A DNA stretch of 20,710 nt. It comes from CAZWBR01 sp964404205 (lineage in GTDB: Bacteria; Bacteroidota; Bacteroidia; Bacteroidales; Prolixibacteraceae). Under the pieces are notes generated by a model. The model made no database searches. It was not told where the DNA came from and saw nothing but the letters and a program-made list of their open reading frames with translations. The translations under genes were made by a program, and so were the position numbers. The stretch covers positions 1 to 20,710 of the forward strand of contig CAYOJD010000054.1 of the NCBI GenBank assembly GCA_964404205.1, read 5' to 3'. Shown here piece after piece: positions 14,521 to 20,710 of the stretch (positions within the stretch are counted from its first letter, which is position 1; each line of letters begins with the position of its first letter).

Positions 14521-15375
14521 ATGATTAAATGCCCCAACTGCGGAACTGAAAATACCGACGATTATAAATACTGCAAAGAATGCGGCCAGAACAACACGAA
14601 AGTACATGTATCCTTTGGCCATTTTCTTTACGATTATCTGGGCAGCAGTTATAATTTCGACACCAAGGTATTGGCCACCCTGCGCGACTTGCTGATATAT
14701 CCTGGTCGCATGACAATCCATTTCAACCAGAACAAAAGGGCCCGATATGTGTCGCCCATCAAGTTTTATATCTTCGTCAGTTTTATTTTCTTTTTGCTTT
14801 ATTCGGTCGAAAAGAAACGGGAAAGGCGCGAAGAGTTATTTAATGCCCCATCGGGAGTCGTATTTGACATTAGTGCCGATTCGACATCAAAACAGGCAAT
14901 TGAAAGCGAGTTTGCCGAACAGGCGAATGACGGGTGGATGGAAAAACAGGTGAAACAGCAGATAAAGAAATTCGACCGCAAAGAGTTTGCCTCCATGCTC
15001 TCCGAAAAAATAGATGAAAATATCCCCCGCCTGATGTTTTTACTGATGCCGCTTTTCGCGTTGTTGCTTAAACTTATCTTCCGAAAGAAGAAATGGTTTT
15101 ATGTCGAACATCTGGTACTTTCCATCCACTGGCATACCTTCTTTTTTATGGTCAGTCTGCTGTTGGTCGCCATTTCGCTCATCTTCAGGGTCGATGTGCC
15201 GGGCCCGATATCGCTGATTATCTTCACTGCTTTCACGTTGCTTTCCTTCAGGAGAGTTTACAACGAGAAATGGATAAAAACGATCTTCAAAACGCTCCTG
15301 CTATTTATGCTATACACGTTTATTGGCGGTATTGTTTTTGTGGGCGGGGTATTCATCTCGGTGCTGATGCTCTGA
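14521..15375 (+). CDS. DUF3667 domain protein, zinc ribbon with membrane helices
   Basis: A 284-residue protein. The N-terminal zinc ribbon has four cysteines, Cys4, Cys7, Cys18 and Cys21 (CPNCG and CKECGQN). Then comes a DUF3667-like region with the segment TLRDLLIYPGRM at 59-70 and a first membrane helix at about 86-104 (FYIFVSFIFFLLY). A charged, probably helical segment follows (about 105-175), and then four further hydrophobic segments: LMFLLMPLFALLLKLIF, one around 200-225, one around 226-245, and the C-terminal LLLFMLYTFIGGIVFVGGVF. The family is common in Bacteroidota and its function is not known to me. The frame is open 6 codons further upstream, but the ATG at 14521 starts directly before the first cysteine. 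Convergent with the symporter gene, 12 bp between stops. Confidence 0.85.
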   Translation: MIKCPNCGTENTDDYKYCKECGQNNTKVHVSFGHFLYDYLGSSYNFDTKVLATLRDLLIYPGRMTIHFNQNKRARYVSPIKFYIFVSFIFFLLYSVEKKRERREELFNAPSGVVFDISADSTSKQAIESEFAEQANDGWMEKQVKQQIKKFDRKEFASMLSEKIDENIPRLMFLLMPLFALLLKLIFRKKKWFYVEHLVLSIHWHTFFFMVSLLLVAISLIFRVDVPGPISLIIFTAFTLLSFRRVYNEKWIKTIFKTLLLFMLYTFIGGIVFVGGVFISVLML

Positions 15376-15387
15376 CATAAGGCTATT

Positions 15388-16392
15388 TCACACTGTTTCC
15401 TTATTTTTCGAAACGGCCATTGCCTGCGCCAGAGTGCTTCCGGCCAACAGCTGAAGGGCATGATAAAGCATCAACGGCAAAAGGGCTACACCCAGCAGGG
15501 CGTCGCCGGCAAAAAGGACCTTTCCCATTACGGCACCCTGTACCAGCGATTTTTTGGAACCACAAAACAGAATGGTTATCCTGTCTTCGCGATTAAAGTG
15601 CATCAAATTGGCCAGTAAATACATCAAGCCAAAAACCACAAAGAAAAAAAGCAGCATCATCAACGCCAGAAAACCGATTTCGGCAAACGAAAAGTTGGTA
15701 AACATATTGCCCGAGAAGGATTCACAAAACGAAGTATAGACTATCAGCAGGATAATCAACTGATCGAAGTTACGGAGGGCCATTTTATGCTGCCCGGCCC
15801 ACTTTCCCAAACGATGGTGCATCAGCAAACCCAGCACTACGGGCAATAGAACTTCCAGACAGAGTCTTAAAATGGTATGCCCGATATCGAAACCGGCGTT
15901 AGCCTTTTCCATAATCCCGCTCATCCATAGCGGCGTGATAAAAATACCGATAATGCTCGACACACTGGCATTGAAAATGGCAGCCGCCATATTCCCCCCG
16001 GCAATGGAAACCATTACCACCGACGATGAAACAGTTGACGGAAGTGCTGCGAGATAAAAAATACCCAAACCGATAAGCCCGGCAAAATAATCGGGGAAAA
16101 CCAGCCTGAGCAACAGGATAATCAGCGGAAAAAGCACGAAAGTAGAGAGTTGTACCACCAGGTGAAGCCTCCAGTTGCTTAATCCGTTGCGAAGGCTTTC
16201 GGGACTAAGTTTCAGCCCGTAAAAGAAGAAGATCAGCGAAACGCCCCACGACGCGATTCGCGGCAATTGAAACACACTTTCGGGCGTGCCATACGATGGA
16301 AAGAACCAGGCCAGCACAATCGTGGCTATCAATAAGAAGAAAAAGGCATTGATCCCAACTTTCGAAAGGGTTTGCAGTAGTTTACCAACCAT
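15388..16392 (-). CDS. Bile acid:sodium symporter family protein, YfeH-like
   Basis: A 334-residue membrane protein with about nine or ten helices, related to the BASS/SBF transporters and closest to the YfeH group. Characteristic segments: FFFYGLKLSPESLRNGL, the NWRLHLVVQLSTFVLFPL helix, the crossing-helix region AALPSTVSSSVVMVSIAGGN near 114-133 with AAIFNASVSSIIGIFITP after it, and FCGSKKSLVQGAVMGKVLF near 275-293. These two regions form the sodium/substrate-binding core in characterised BASS proteins. The start at 16392 (MVGKLLQ) places the first helix properly. The substrate of YfeH-type members is not established; an organic anion co-transported with sodium is the family expectation. 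It is divergent from the amidase, with 135 bp between the starts. Confidence 0.9.
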   Translation of the reverse strand: MVGKLLQTLSKVGINAFFFLLIATIVLAWFFPSYGTPESVFQLPRIASWGVSLIFFFYGLKLSPESLRNGLSNWRLHLVVQLSTFVLFPLIILLLRLVFPDYFAGLIGLGIFYLAALPSTVSSSVVMVSIAGGNMAAAIFNASVSSIIGIFITPLWMSGIMEKANAGFDIGHTILRLCLEVLLPVVLGLLMHHRLGKWAGQHKMALRNFDQLIILLIVYTSFCESFSGNMFTNFSFAEIGFLALMMLLFFFVVFGLMYLLANLMHFNREDRITILFCGSKKSLVQGAVMGKVLFAGDALLGVALLPLMLYHALQLLAGSTLAQAMAVSKNKETV

Positions 16393-16527
16393 GGGTGCAA
16401 GTTTTTTCCATCAGACAAATAAAAGACATTTTGACAATAGCACAAAAAGCAGCCCACCCTTTTCGGACCCTTGTATTTTAATCAGGAAAATGGTTATTTA
16501 AACCTCAAATTCAATTCCCATTCGCCT

Positions 16528-18135
16528 ATGAAACGACGTCATTTTTTTAAAAAAACAGCCATCGGTAGTGCAGTGCTGGCTGCAACCGGAATGGCTGCCT
16601 GTACTCAAACCAATCAGTCTGTTGCCGAAAAAACATTCGATCCTTCGTTTTTTGAGCTTAACGAGCTAACCATTCAGCAACTTCAACAAAAAATGGAATC
16701 GGGCGAAATGACATCGGAGGCAATCTGTAAAACATACCTCGAACGCATTGCCGCAGTCGACCCCATCATTCATTCAATTATCGAACTCAATCCCGATGCC
16801 CTGTCTATTGCTGCGCAAATGGACGGCGAGCGCAAAGAAGGCAAAGTGCGGGGATTGCTTCACGGTATCCCGGTTCTGATAAAAGACAATATTGATACTG
16901 CCGACAGAATGCAAACGACAGCAGGCTCGCTTGCCCTCGAGGGAAACATCGCCCCTGAAGATGCCTTTATCGTTGCCCGATTACGTGCGGCCGGGGCTGT
17001 TATCCTGGGCAAAACCAACCTTAGCGAATGGGCCAACTTCCGTTCATCCAGGTCGAGCAGTGGTTGGAGCGGCCGCGGCGGACAAACGAGAAACCCTTTT
17101 TCGCCCGATCGCTCACCTTGCGGCTCCAGTTCAGGTTCAGGCGCAGCTATTTCAGCCAATCTTTGTGCAATAGCAATCGGAACCGAAACCGACGGATCGA
17201 TTGTTTGCCCTTCGGGGATCAACGGCATTGTCGGCATTAAACCAACCCTCGGTCTTTGGAGCCGTAGGGGGATTATTCCAATCGCCCATAGTCAGGATAC
17301 TGCCGGTCCAATGTGCCGTACAGTGACCGATGCTGCCATTCTGCTTGGAGCCCTTGCCGCTCACGACGAGAAGGATGCTAAACCCCTGGTTGAGCCGGGT
17401 AAAATAGAGAACAATTTCACCCAATATCTCGATGCCGATGGGTTGAAGGGTGCCCGGATTGGTATTGCCCGCTCAATGTCGGCCATACGGGGCACCGAAG
17501 AGCGTTTTGAAAAAGCCATCGAGACCCTAAAAAAGCTGGGAGCTGAAATTATCGACCCTGTAGTTTTCGACAGCGATAAAAAATGGGATGAGCCATCGTT
17601 TACCGTATTGCTATACGAGTTCAAGGCCGACCTGAACCGGTACCTGGCCACCCACCCATTGGCAAAGCCCAGGAATATGGAGGAAATTATCGCTTTCAAC
17701 ATCGCAAATAATAGTAAAGAGATGCCCTGGTTTGAGCAGGAACTCATGCTGGCAGCCCAGGCTACCACAAACCTCGAGGCCGAAGCCTACCAACAAGCGC
17801 TGGCCGATTCGAAGCGGTTTGCCCAACAGGAAGGCATCGATAAAATAATGAAAGAACACCAACTCGATGCAATAATTGCCCCAACCAACGGGCCATCGTG
17901 GAATATCGACTGCATTAACGGCGACCATTATACCGGAGGCAGCTCGTCGGCAGCAGCCATTGCCGGATATCCATCCATCACGGTTCCAATGGGGTTTTAC
18001 AAAGGGCTGCCATTGGGGCTCTCTTTTTTCGGGAAAGCATGGAGTGAGCCGGTATTAATCCGTTTGGCCTATGCCTTTGAGCAAGCCGCACAGGCCAGAA
18101 AAGTTCCGGGGTTTAAAGTAATCGGAGAGTCGTAA
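16528..18135 (+). CDS. Amidase signature family hydrolase, exported lipoprotein
   Basis: A 535-residue Ser-cisSer-Lys amidase. The triad is visible: Lys119 in GIPVLIKDN, the cis-serine within CGSSSGSGAA (Ser200-202 region), and nucleophile Ser224 in TETDGSIVCPS. Other family blocks: GKTNLSEWANF, IVGIKPTLGLWSR, and the C-terminal AGYPSITVPMGF. The N-terminus MKRRHFFKK followed by a hydrophobic stretch and MAAC looks like a Tat signal (RRHFF) with a lipobox (Cys25), so the enzyme is probably exported folded and lipid-anchored. The ATG at 16528 is chosen for this reason. Annotators sometimes label such proteins as glutamyl-tRNA amidotransferase subunit A, but the export signal argues against that role; hydrolysis of an amide in the periplasm is more likely. 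The same-strand GH125 gene follows after about 240 bp. Confidence 0.92.
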   Translation: MKRRHFFKKTAIGSAVLAATGMAACTQTNQSVAEKTFDPSFFELNELTIQQLQQKMESGEMTSEAICKTYLERIAAVDPIIHSIIELNPDALSIAAQMDGERKEGKVRGLLHGIPVLIKDNIDTADRMQTTAGSLALEGNIAPEDAFIVARLRAAGAVILGKTNLSEWANFRSSRSSSGWSGRGGQTRNPFSPDRSPCGSSSGSGAAISANLCAIAIGTETDGSIVCPSGINGIVGIKPTLGLWSRRGIIPIAHSQDTAGPMCRTVTDAAILLGALAAHDEKDAKPLVEPGKIENNFTQYLDADGLKGARIGIARSMSAIRGTEERFEKAIETLKKLGAEIIDPVVFDSDKKWDEPSFTVLLYEFKADLNRYLATHPLAKPRNMEEIIAFNIANNSKEMPWFEQELMLAAQATTNLEAEAYQQALADSKRFAQQEGIDKIMKEHQLDAIIAPTNGPSWNIDCINGDHYTGGSSSAAAIAGYPSITVPMGFYKGLPLGLSFFGKAWSEPVLIRLAYAFEQAAQARKVPGFKVIGES

Positions 18136-18378
18136 CGGAACCATCAAAATAATTCGCCGGTCATCGGGAATCTTTTTTACAACTATCGAACCAATTTGTC
18201 TGCTGAGCCATATCATGTTTCGGGTATCTGCAAATATGCGGAAGCCAAACTATATTCAAGCAAGATAAATTTGACTTCCGGTTCAGGCTATTTTTTGGTT
18301 ATCTTGCATCCCAATCAGCTGCAACAACAACTGCTGCCGCTGCTTTATCATCAATTGAAAAAAGCTTTTAAACCGATA

Positions 18379-19827
18379 ATGAAAATGGACAGACGTAATT
18401 TTATCCGTAACAACACCCTATTGTATGGTGGACTGGCCGTTGCCCCTTCGGCAGCATTCGGCTCATCATTATTTCCATCCGACCAGCCTTTTGTTTCGAA
18501 CCGGCCGTCGCCCGATAAACGCACTTTTATCAGCGAAGAGGTTGAAAAAACCATTCAGCAGGTAAAAGCAGCAATTGCCGACAAGGAGGTGGCTTGGATG
18601 TTCGAGAATTGTTACCCCAACACCCTCGACACCACTGTCGATTACGAAGTGATTGATGGAAAACCCGACACGTTTATTATTACCGGTGATATCGATGCCA
18701 TGTGGCTGCGCGATTCGACCGCTCAGGTATGGCCATATATGCCATTGATAAAGAATGACAATCAACTGAAAGCGCTTATCCATGGTTTGGTAAACCGTCA
18801 GGTGAAATGTGTACTCACCGACCCCTATGCCAATGCCTTTTACAAAGATTTGAACAAGGTTTCGGAATGGAGCAGCGACCTGCCCAAAGCTGCGCCCGGC
18901 GTTCACGAACGTAAATGGGAGATCGATTCGCTTTGTTATGTGGTCAGGCTCTCGAGCCGCTACTATGAGCTCACCGGCGACTCGACCATCTTCGATAAAA
19001 ATTGGGACAAGGCCATGCGGCTTATCGTAAAGACTTTCCGTACCGAGCAACGCAAAGATGGGACTTCGCCCTATCGTTTTATACGGACCACCAACGCCAT
19101 GATGGATGCCCCGGTCTTTTCGGGAACCGGTCGGCCGGTAAAATATACCGGGCTTATCTGCTCAATGTTCCGCCCGTCGGACGATGCAACCGACTTTCCA
19201 TACCTGATACCTTCCAATATTTTCGCTGCCATCTCGCTCGAACAATTATCGGATATCTATGGAACGGTGCTGAAAGATAGCGCCTATGCCAAACAGTGCC
19301 GCGATTTCTCGAACGAACTCTTTGCCGCTATCAAAAAACAGGCGCTGGCCCCGCACCTCGATTTCGGCGAGATGTATGCTTACGAAGTCGATGGTTATGG
19401 GAACCGCCTTTATATGGACGATGCCAATGTGCCGTCGCTAATGTCGCTCGCCTACCTTGGTGCCCATAAACCCAATGATTTGCCCTACCGAAATACCCGT
19501 AAATTTCTGCTAAGCGACAGTAATCCTTACTATTTAAAAGGAAAAGCAGCCGAAGGGCAAGCCAGCCCGCACTCGGGCAAAGAGCGTATCTGGCCAATGG
19601 GCATTATTCTGCGCGCCATGACTTCGGTCGACGAGAAAGAGATTGTTCATTGTTTGCAAATGCTGAAAGCTACCCACAACGGCACCGGTTTTATGCACGA
19701 ATCGTTCCACAAAGACAATCCCGCCGATTTCACCCGTTCGTGGTTTGCATGGGCCAATACCCTTTTCGGAGAGCTGATAATTAAAATCTATCACGAACAC
19801 CCCAATTTACTGGCCCAGACATTTTAA
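18379..19827 (+). CDS. Glycoside hydrolase family 125, exo-alpha-1,6-mannosidase
   Basis: A 482-residue exported glycosidase. The N-terminus MKMDRRNFIR with a following hydrophobic stretch ending in AFGSS is a likely Tat signal with an SPase I site, so the enzyme is periplasmic. The (alpha/alpha)6 barrel shows GH125 blocks: TGDIDAMWLRDSTAQ near 103-117, KWEIDSLCYV with the likely general acid Asp183, FRPSDDATDFPYLIPSNIF, DDANVPSLMSL near 347-357, and GFMHESFHKD with the likely base Glu441, close to Glu439 of the Clostridium perfringens enzyme. GH125 enzymes release mannose from alpha-1,6-linked ends of N-glycans and mannans by inversion. The frame is open back to 18196, but MKM at 18379 (or MDRR at 18385) precedes the export signal. 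No SusC/SusD pair or GH92 gene is visible beside it. A strong hairpin follows. Confidence 0.94.
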   Translation: MKMDRRNFIRNNTLLYGGLAVAPSAAFGSSLFPSDQPFVSNRPSPDKRTFISEEVEKTIQQVKAAIADKEVAWMFENCYPNTLDTTVDYEVIDGKPDTFIITGDIDAMWLRDSTAQVWPYMPLIKNDNQLKALIHGLVNRQVKCVLTDPYANAFYKDLNKVSEWSSDLPKAAPGVHERKWEIDSLCYVVRLSSRYYELTGDSTIFDKNWDKAMRLIVKTFRTEQRKDGTSPYRFIRTTNAMMDAPVFSGTGRPVKYTGLICSMFRPSDDATDFPYLIPSNIFAAISLEQLSDIYGTVLKDSAYAKQCRDFSNELFAAIKKQALAPHLDFGEMYAYEVDGYGNRLYMDDANVPSLMSLAYLGAHKPNDLPYRNTRKFLLSDSNPYYLKGKAAEGQASPHSGKERIWPMGIILRAMTSVDEKEIVHCLQMLKATHNGTGFMHESFHKDNPADFTRSWFAWANTLFGELIIKIYHEHPNLLAQTF

Positions 19828-19840
19828 TTATTGTCTGATA

Positions 19841-19883
19841 TTCAAAACCCCGGCAGGATTTATTTTACTGCCGGGGTTTTGAA
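19841..19883. terminator. Bidirectional intrinsic terminator between GH125 and the HTH regulator
   Basis: A perfect 16-bp stem, TTCAAAACCCCGGCAG (19841-19856) with CTGCCGGGGTTTTGAA (19868-19883), and an 11-nt AT-rich loop. A/T ends on both sides let it work on either strand. It lies between the GH125 stop (19827) and the regulator stop (19884), which are convergent. Confidence 0.9.
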
Positions 19884-20237
19884 TTACACCCCCGGCGATT
19901 TAACCTGTAGCAGGCTTATTCCCAGGTCGCGGAAGGTTTGCCGGAGCACCTGCACTTCGAGTTCGAGTTCCGATACCCGTTTGCGCAGCGCCTCTGCCTC
20001 GCTGCTGTCGCGATAATCGGGAGTGGCAATGGGCAATTTTTCGGCCACTTCGCGAAAAATATTGTACTGAAACAGTTCGGAGAATTCAATGAGCCGGTTT
20101 ACCTGCATGGTTTGGCGTTTGAGCATGGTATGCACGGTCGAAGGGTTTAGCCGAAGGTGGCGTGCCAGATAGGCTTCGCTCAATCCTCTTTTTTTCATCT
20201 CGCGCCTAACCATCGAAACAACATCGGGCTTTTCCAT
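19884..20237 (-). CDS. Small HTH (XRE-like) transcriptional regulator with coiled-coil tail
   Basis: A 117-residue protein. Residues about 5-45 form an XRE/lambda-repressor-like helix-turn-helix: MVRREMKKRGLSEAYLARHL, then LNPSTVHTMLKRQTM as recognition helix region. Next is a short block, EFSELFQYNIFREVAEKLP, and from about 78 to 105 a heptad-like helix (ALRKRVSELELEVQVLRQTF) likely to dimerise by coiled coil. Proteins of this layout are common in Bacteroidota; I know no experimentally defined target for them. A TTG start at 20273 would add 12 residues, but the ATG at 20237 gives the normal N-terminus. Its upstream side holds the 21-bp-period array (20272-20544), which could be its own operator region. 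It ends in the shared terminator at 19841-19883. Confidence 0.85.
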   Translation of the reverse strand: MEKPDVVSMVRREMKKRGLSEAYLARHLRLNPSTVHTMLKRQTMQVNRLIEFSELFQYNIFREVAEKLPIATPDYRDSSEAEALRKRVSELELEVQVLRQTFRDLGISLLQVKSPGV

Positions 20238-20271
20238 AACAAGCTTTTTTAGGATATAAAACCTTATTTTC

Positions 20272-20544
20272 AACTAATTTACATCAATTTCTGCGAAAAA
20301 GCCATACTTCTTATTGCTTTTTTCATCGGTTTCCTTGCTTTTTATACTTAAATCATGGTATAAAACAATGAAATTGTACATCCGGATGATTATTTCGTTG
20401 GTTTATTCAACGATTTTTGTGTTTTAACCATCGAAATTGATGATAAAACCATCGAATTTAAAGTTCGACATCTCAAAATCGTTGCTTTTTACATCGGATT
20501 CGCTGTTTTATTCATCGAATTATTGGCATAAACCAACAAAAAGG
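20272..20544. repeat. Degenerate array with 21-bp period (about 13 units)
   Basis: Each unit is T-rich followed by CATCGAATTT or a variant. The C of the CAT/CAA core falls at 20282, 20303, 20324, 20366, 20408, 20429, 20450, 20492, 20513 and 20534, all exactly in 21-bp register. Units at 20345, 20387 and 20471 keep only flanking similarity. TTGCTTTTT followed by T/A and CATCGG occurs at 20314 and 20482, 168 bp (8 units) apart. TGG(T/C)ATAAA(A/C)CAA likewise occurs at 20356 and 20524. Confidence 0.7.
20340..20388. repeat. Cluster of inverted repeats inside the 21-bp array
   Basis: TTTTATAC (20340-20347) and GTATAAAA (20358-20365) form perfect 8-bp arms around 10 bp. ACAAT-GAA-ATTGT (20365-20377) and CATCCGGATG (20379-20388) are further perfect palindromes next to it. 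They fall where the 21-bp core is weakest. Confidence 0.55.
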
Positions 20545-20678
20545 ATAGTTAAAGCAGCTGTTTCGAACTTTAATCCAAGTAAATAACTTTATTATAACCC
20601 GATAATTATCCCAAAATATTGGGTTAGGTTTACCCTGCTTCAATTTTTGTTTGATTGACACACTTACCCAATATAAAA

Positions 20679-20710
20679 ATCCCCGGCAACGAGATTTCGC
20701 TACCGGGGAT
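20679..20710 (-). terminator. GC-rich hairpin at the right edge, probable intrinsic terminator
   Basis: ATCCCCGG (20679-20686) pairs with CCGGGGAT (20703-20710), with an inner CGA/TCG stem. On the minus strand the stem is followed by TTTTTATAT, a good termination tail, so it would end a minus-strand transcript coming from beyond the right edge. Its CCCCGG core resembles the terminator at 19841-19883. The window ends at the stem, so a plus-strand tail cannot be judged. Confidence 0.65.

Larger units (their letters stand above)
20238..20710. other. Gene-poor region upstream of the HTH regulator
   Basis: AT-rich, with no gene that I would call. It holds the 21-bp-period array (20272-20544), several inverted repeats, a CCCAA-AATA-TTGGG hairpin at 20610-20623 and a GC-rich hairpin at the right edge. 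A 48-codon ORF (20440-20586) lies in the array but is probably not a gene. Confidence 0.6.

Noticed and set aside
16528..18135. GatA, the glutamyl-tRNA amidotransferase subunit
   Set aside because: The amidase has an export signal with lipobox and no GatB/GatC neighbours.
18196..18378. N-terminal extension of the GH125 frame
   Set aside because: The extension would bury the Tat signal 61 residues inside the protein and its sequence is not protein-like.
20272..20544. CRISPR array
   Set aside because: A 21-bp unit with gradual degeneration, no constant repeat of 24-40 bp, no unique spacers and no cas genes.
20440..20586. 48-codon ORF starting with ATG inside the 21-bp array
   Set aside because: The composition follows from the DNA repeat, no ribosome-binding site or known domain is visible, and the frame has a stop directly upstream. 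Kept as a finding, not as a gene.

Overview
The window looks like a chromosomal segment of a Bacteroidota bacterium, most likely Bacteroidales/Marinilabiliales. The evidence is several families typical of that phylum (DUF4301, DUF3667, an InaA-type lipopolysaccharide kinase beside GT2 glycosyltransferases, a small XRE-like regulator with a coiled-coil tail), weak Shine-Dalgarno sequences, and several upstream sites resembling the Bacteroidota promoter (TTTG about 20 bp before TAnnTTTG). I see no rRNA, tRNA, CRISPR array, insertion sequence or phage gene. Genus is not determinable by eye.

Left part (1-4740): an envelope-glycan block. A GT2 glycosyltransferase cut by the left edge (minus strand) faces a second GT2-like gene (plus strand) across a divergent promoter region holding a perfect palindrome. 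The second gene overlaps, tail to tail, an InaA/WaaP-type sugar kinase. Upstream of the kinase on the minus strand lie a nitroreductase, with its own well-formed promoter inside the end of the preceding gene, and a class IV aminotransferase. A hexapeptide-repeat acetyltransferase follows.

Middle (4740-12711): a 416-bp gap with an 11-bp tandem repeat; a radical SAM protein of the YhcC/TIGR01212 type, probably translated from a nearly leaderless mRNA; the divergent DUF4301 gene, whose motifs resemble UDP-sugar pyrophosphorylases; a TPR protein linked to aroE (shikimate dehydrogenase); then, on the minus strand, truA (tRNA pseudouridine synthase), a small membrane protein and an Xaa-Pro aminopeptidase ended by a clear intrinsic terminator.

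Right part (12811-20710): a lipoprotein joining a DUF1080/LamG-like domain to a PHP-type hydrolase domain; a DUF3667 zinc-ribbon membrane protein; a YfeH-type bile-acid:sodium symporter homologue; an exported amidase; an exported GH125 alpha-mannosidase; and a small HTH regulator. The regulator is preceded by a gene-poor region with an unusual degenerate array that repeats every 21 bp for about 270 bp. The regulator and array together are bracketed by two GC-rich hairpins with related cores. This regulator-array module is the strongest candidate here for something not described by standard annotation.
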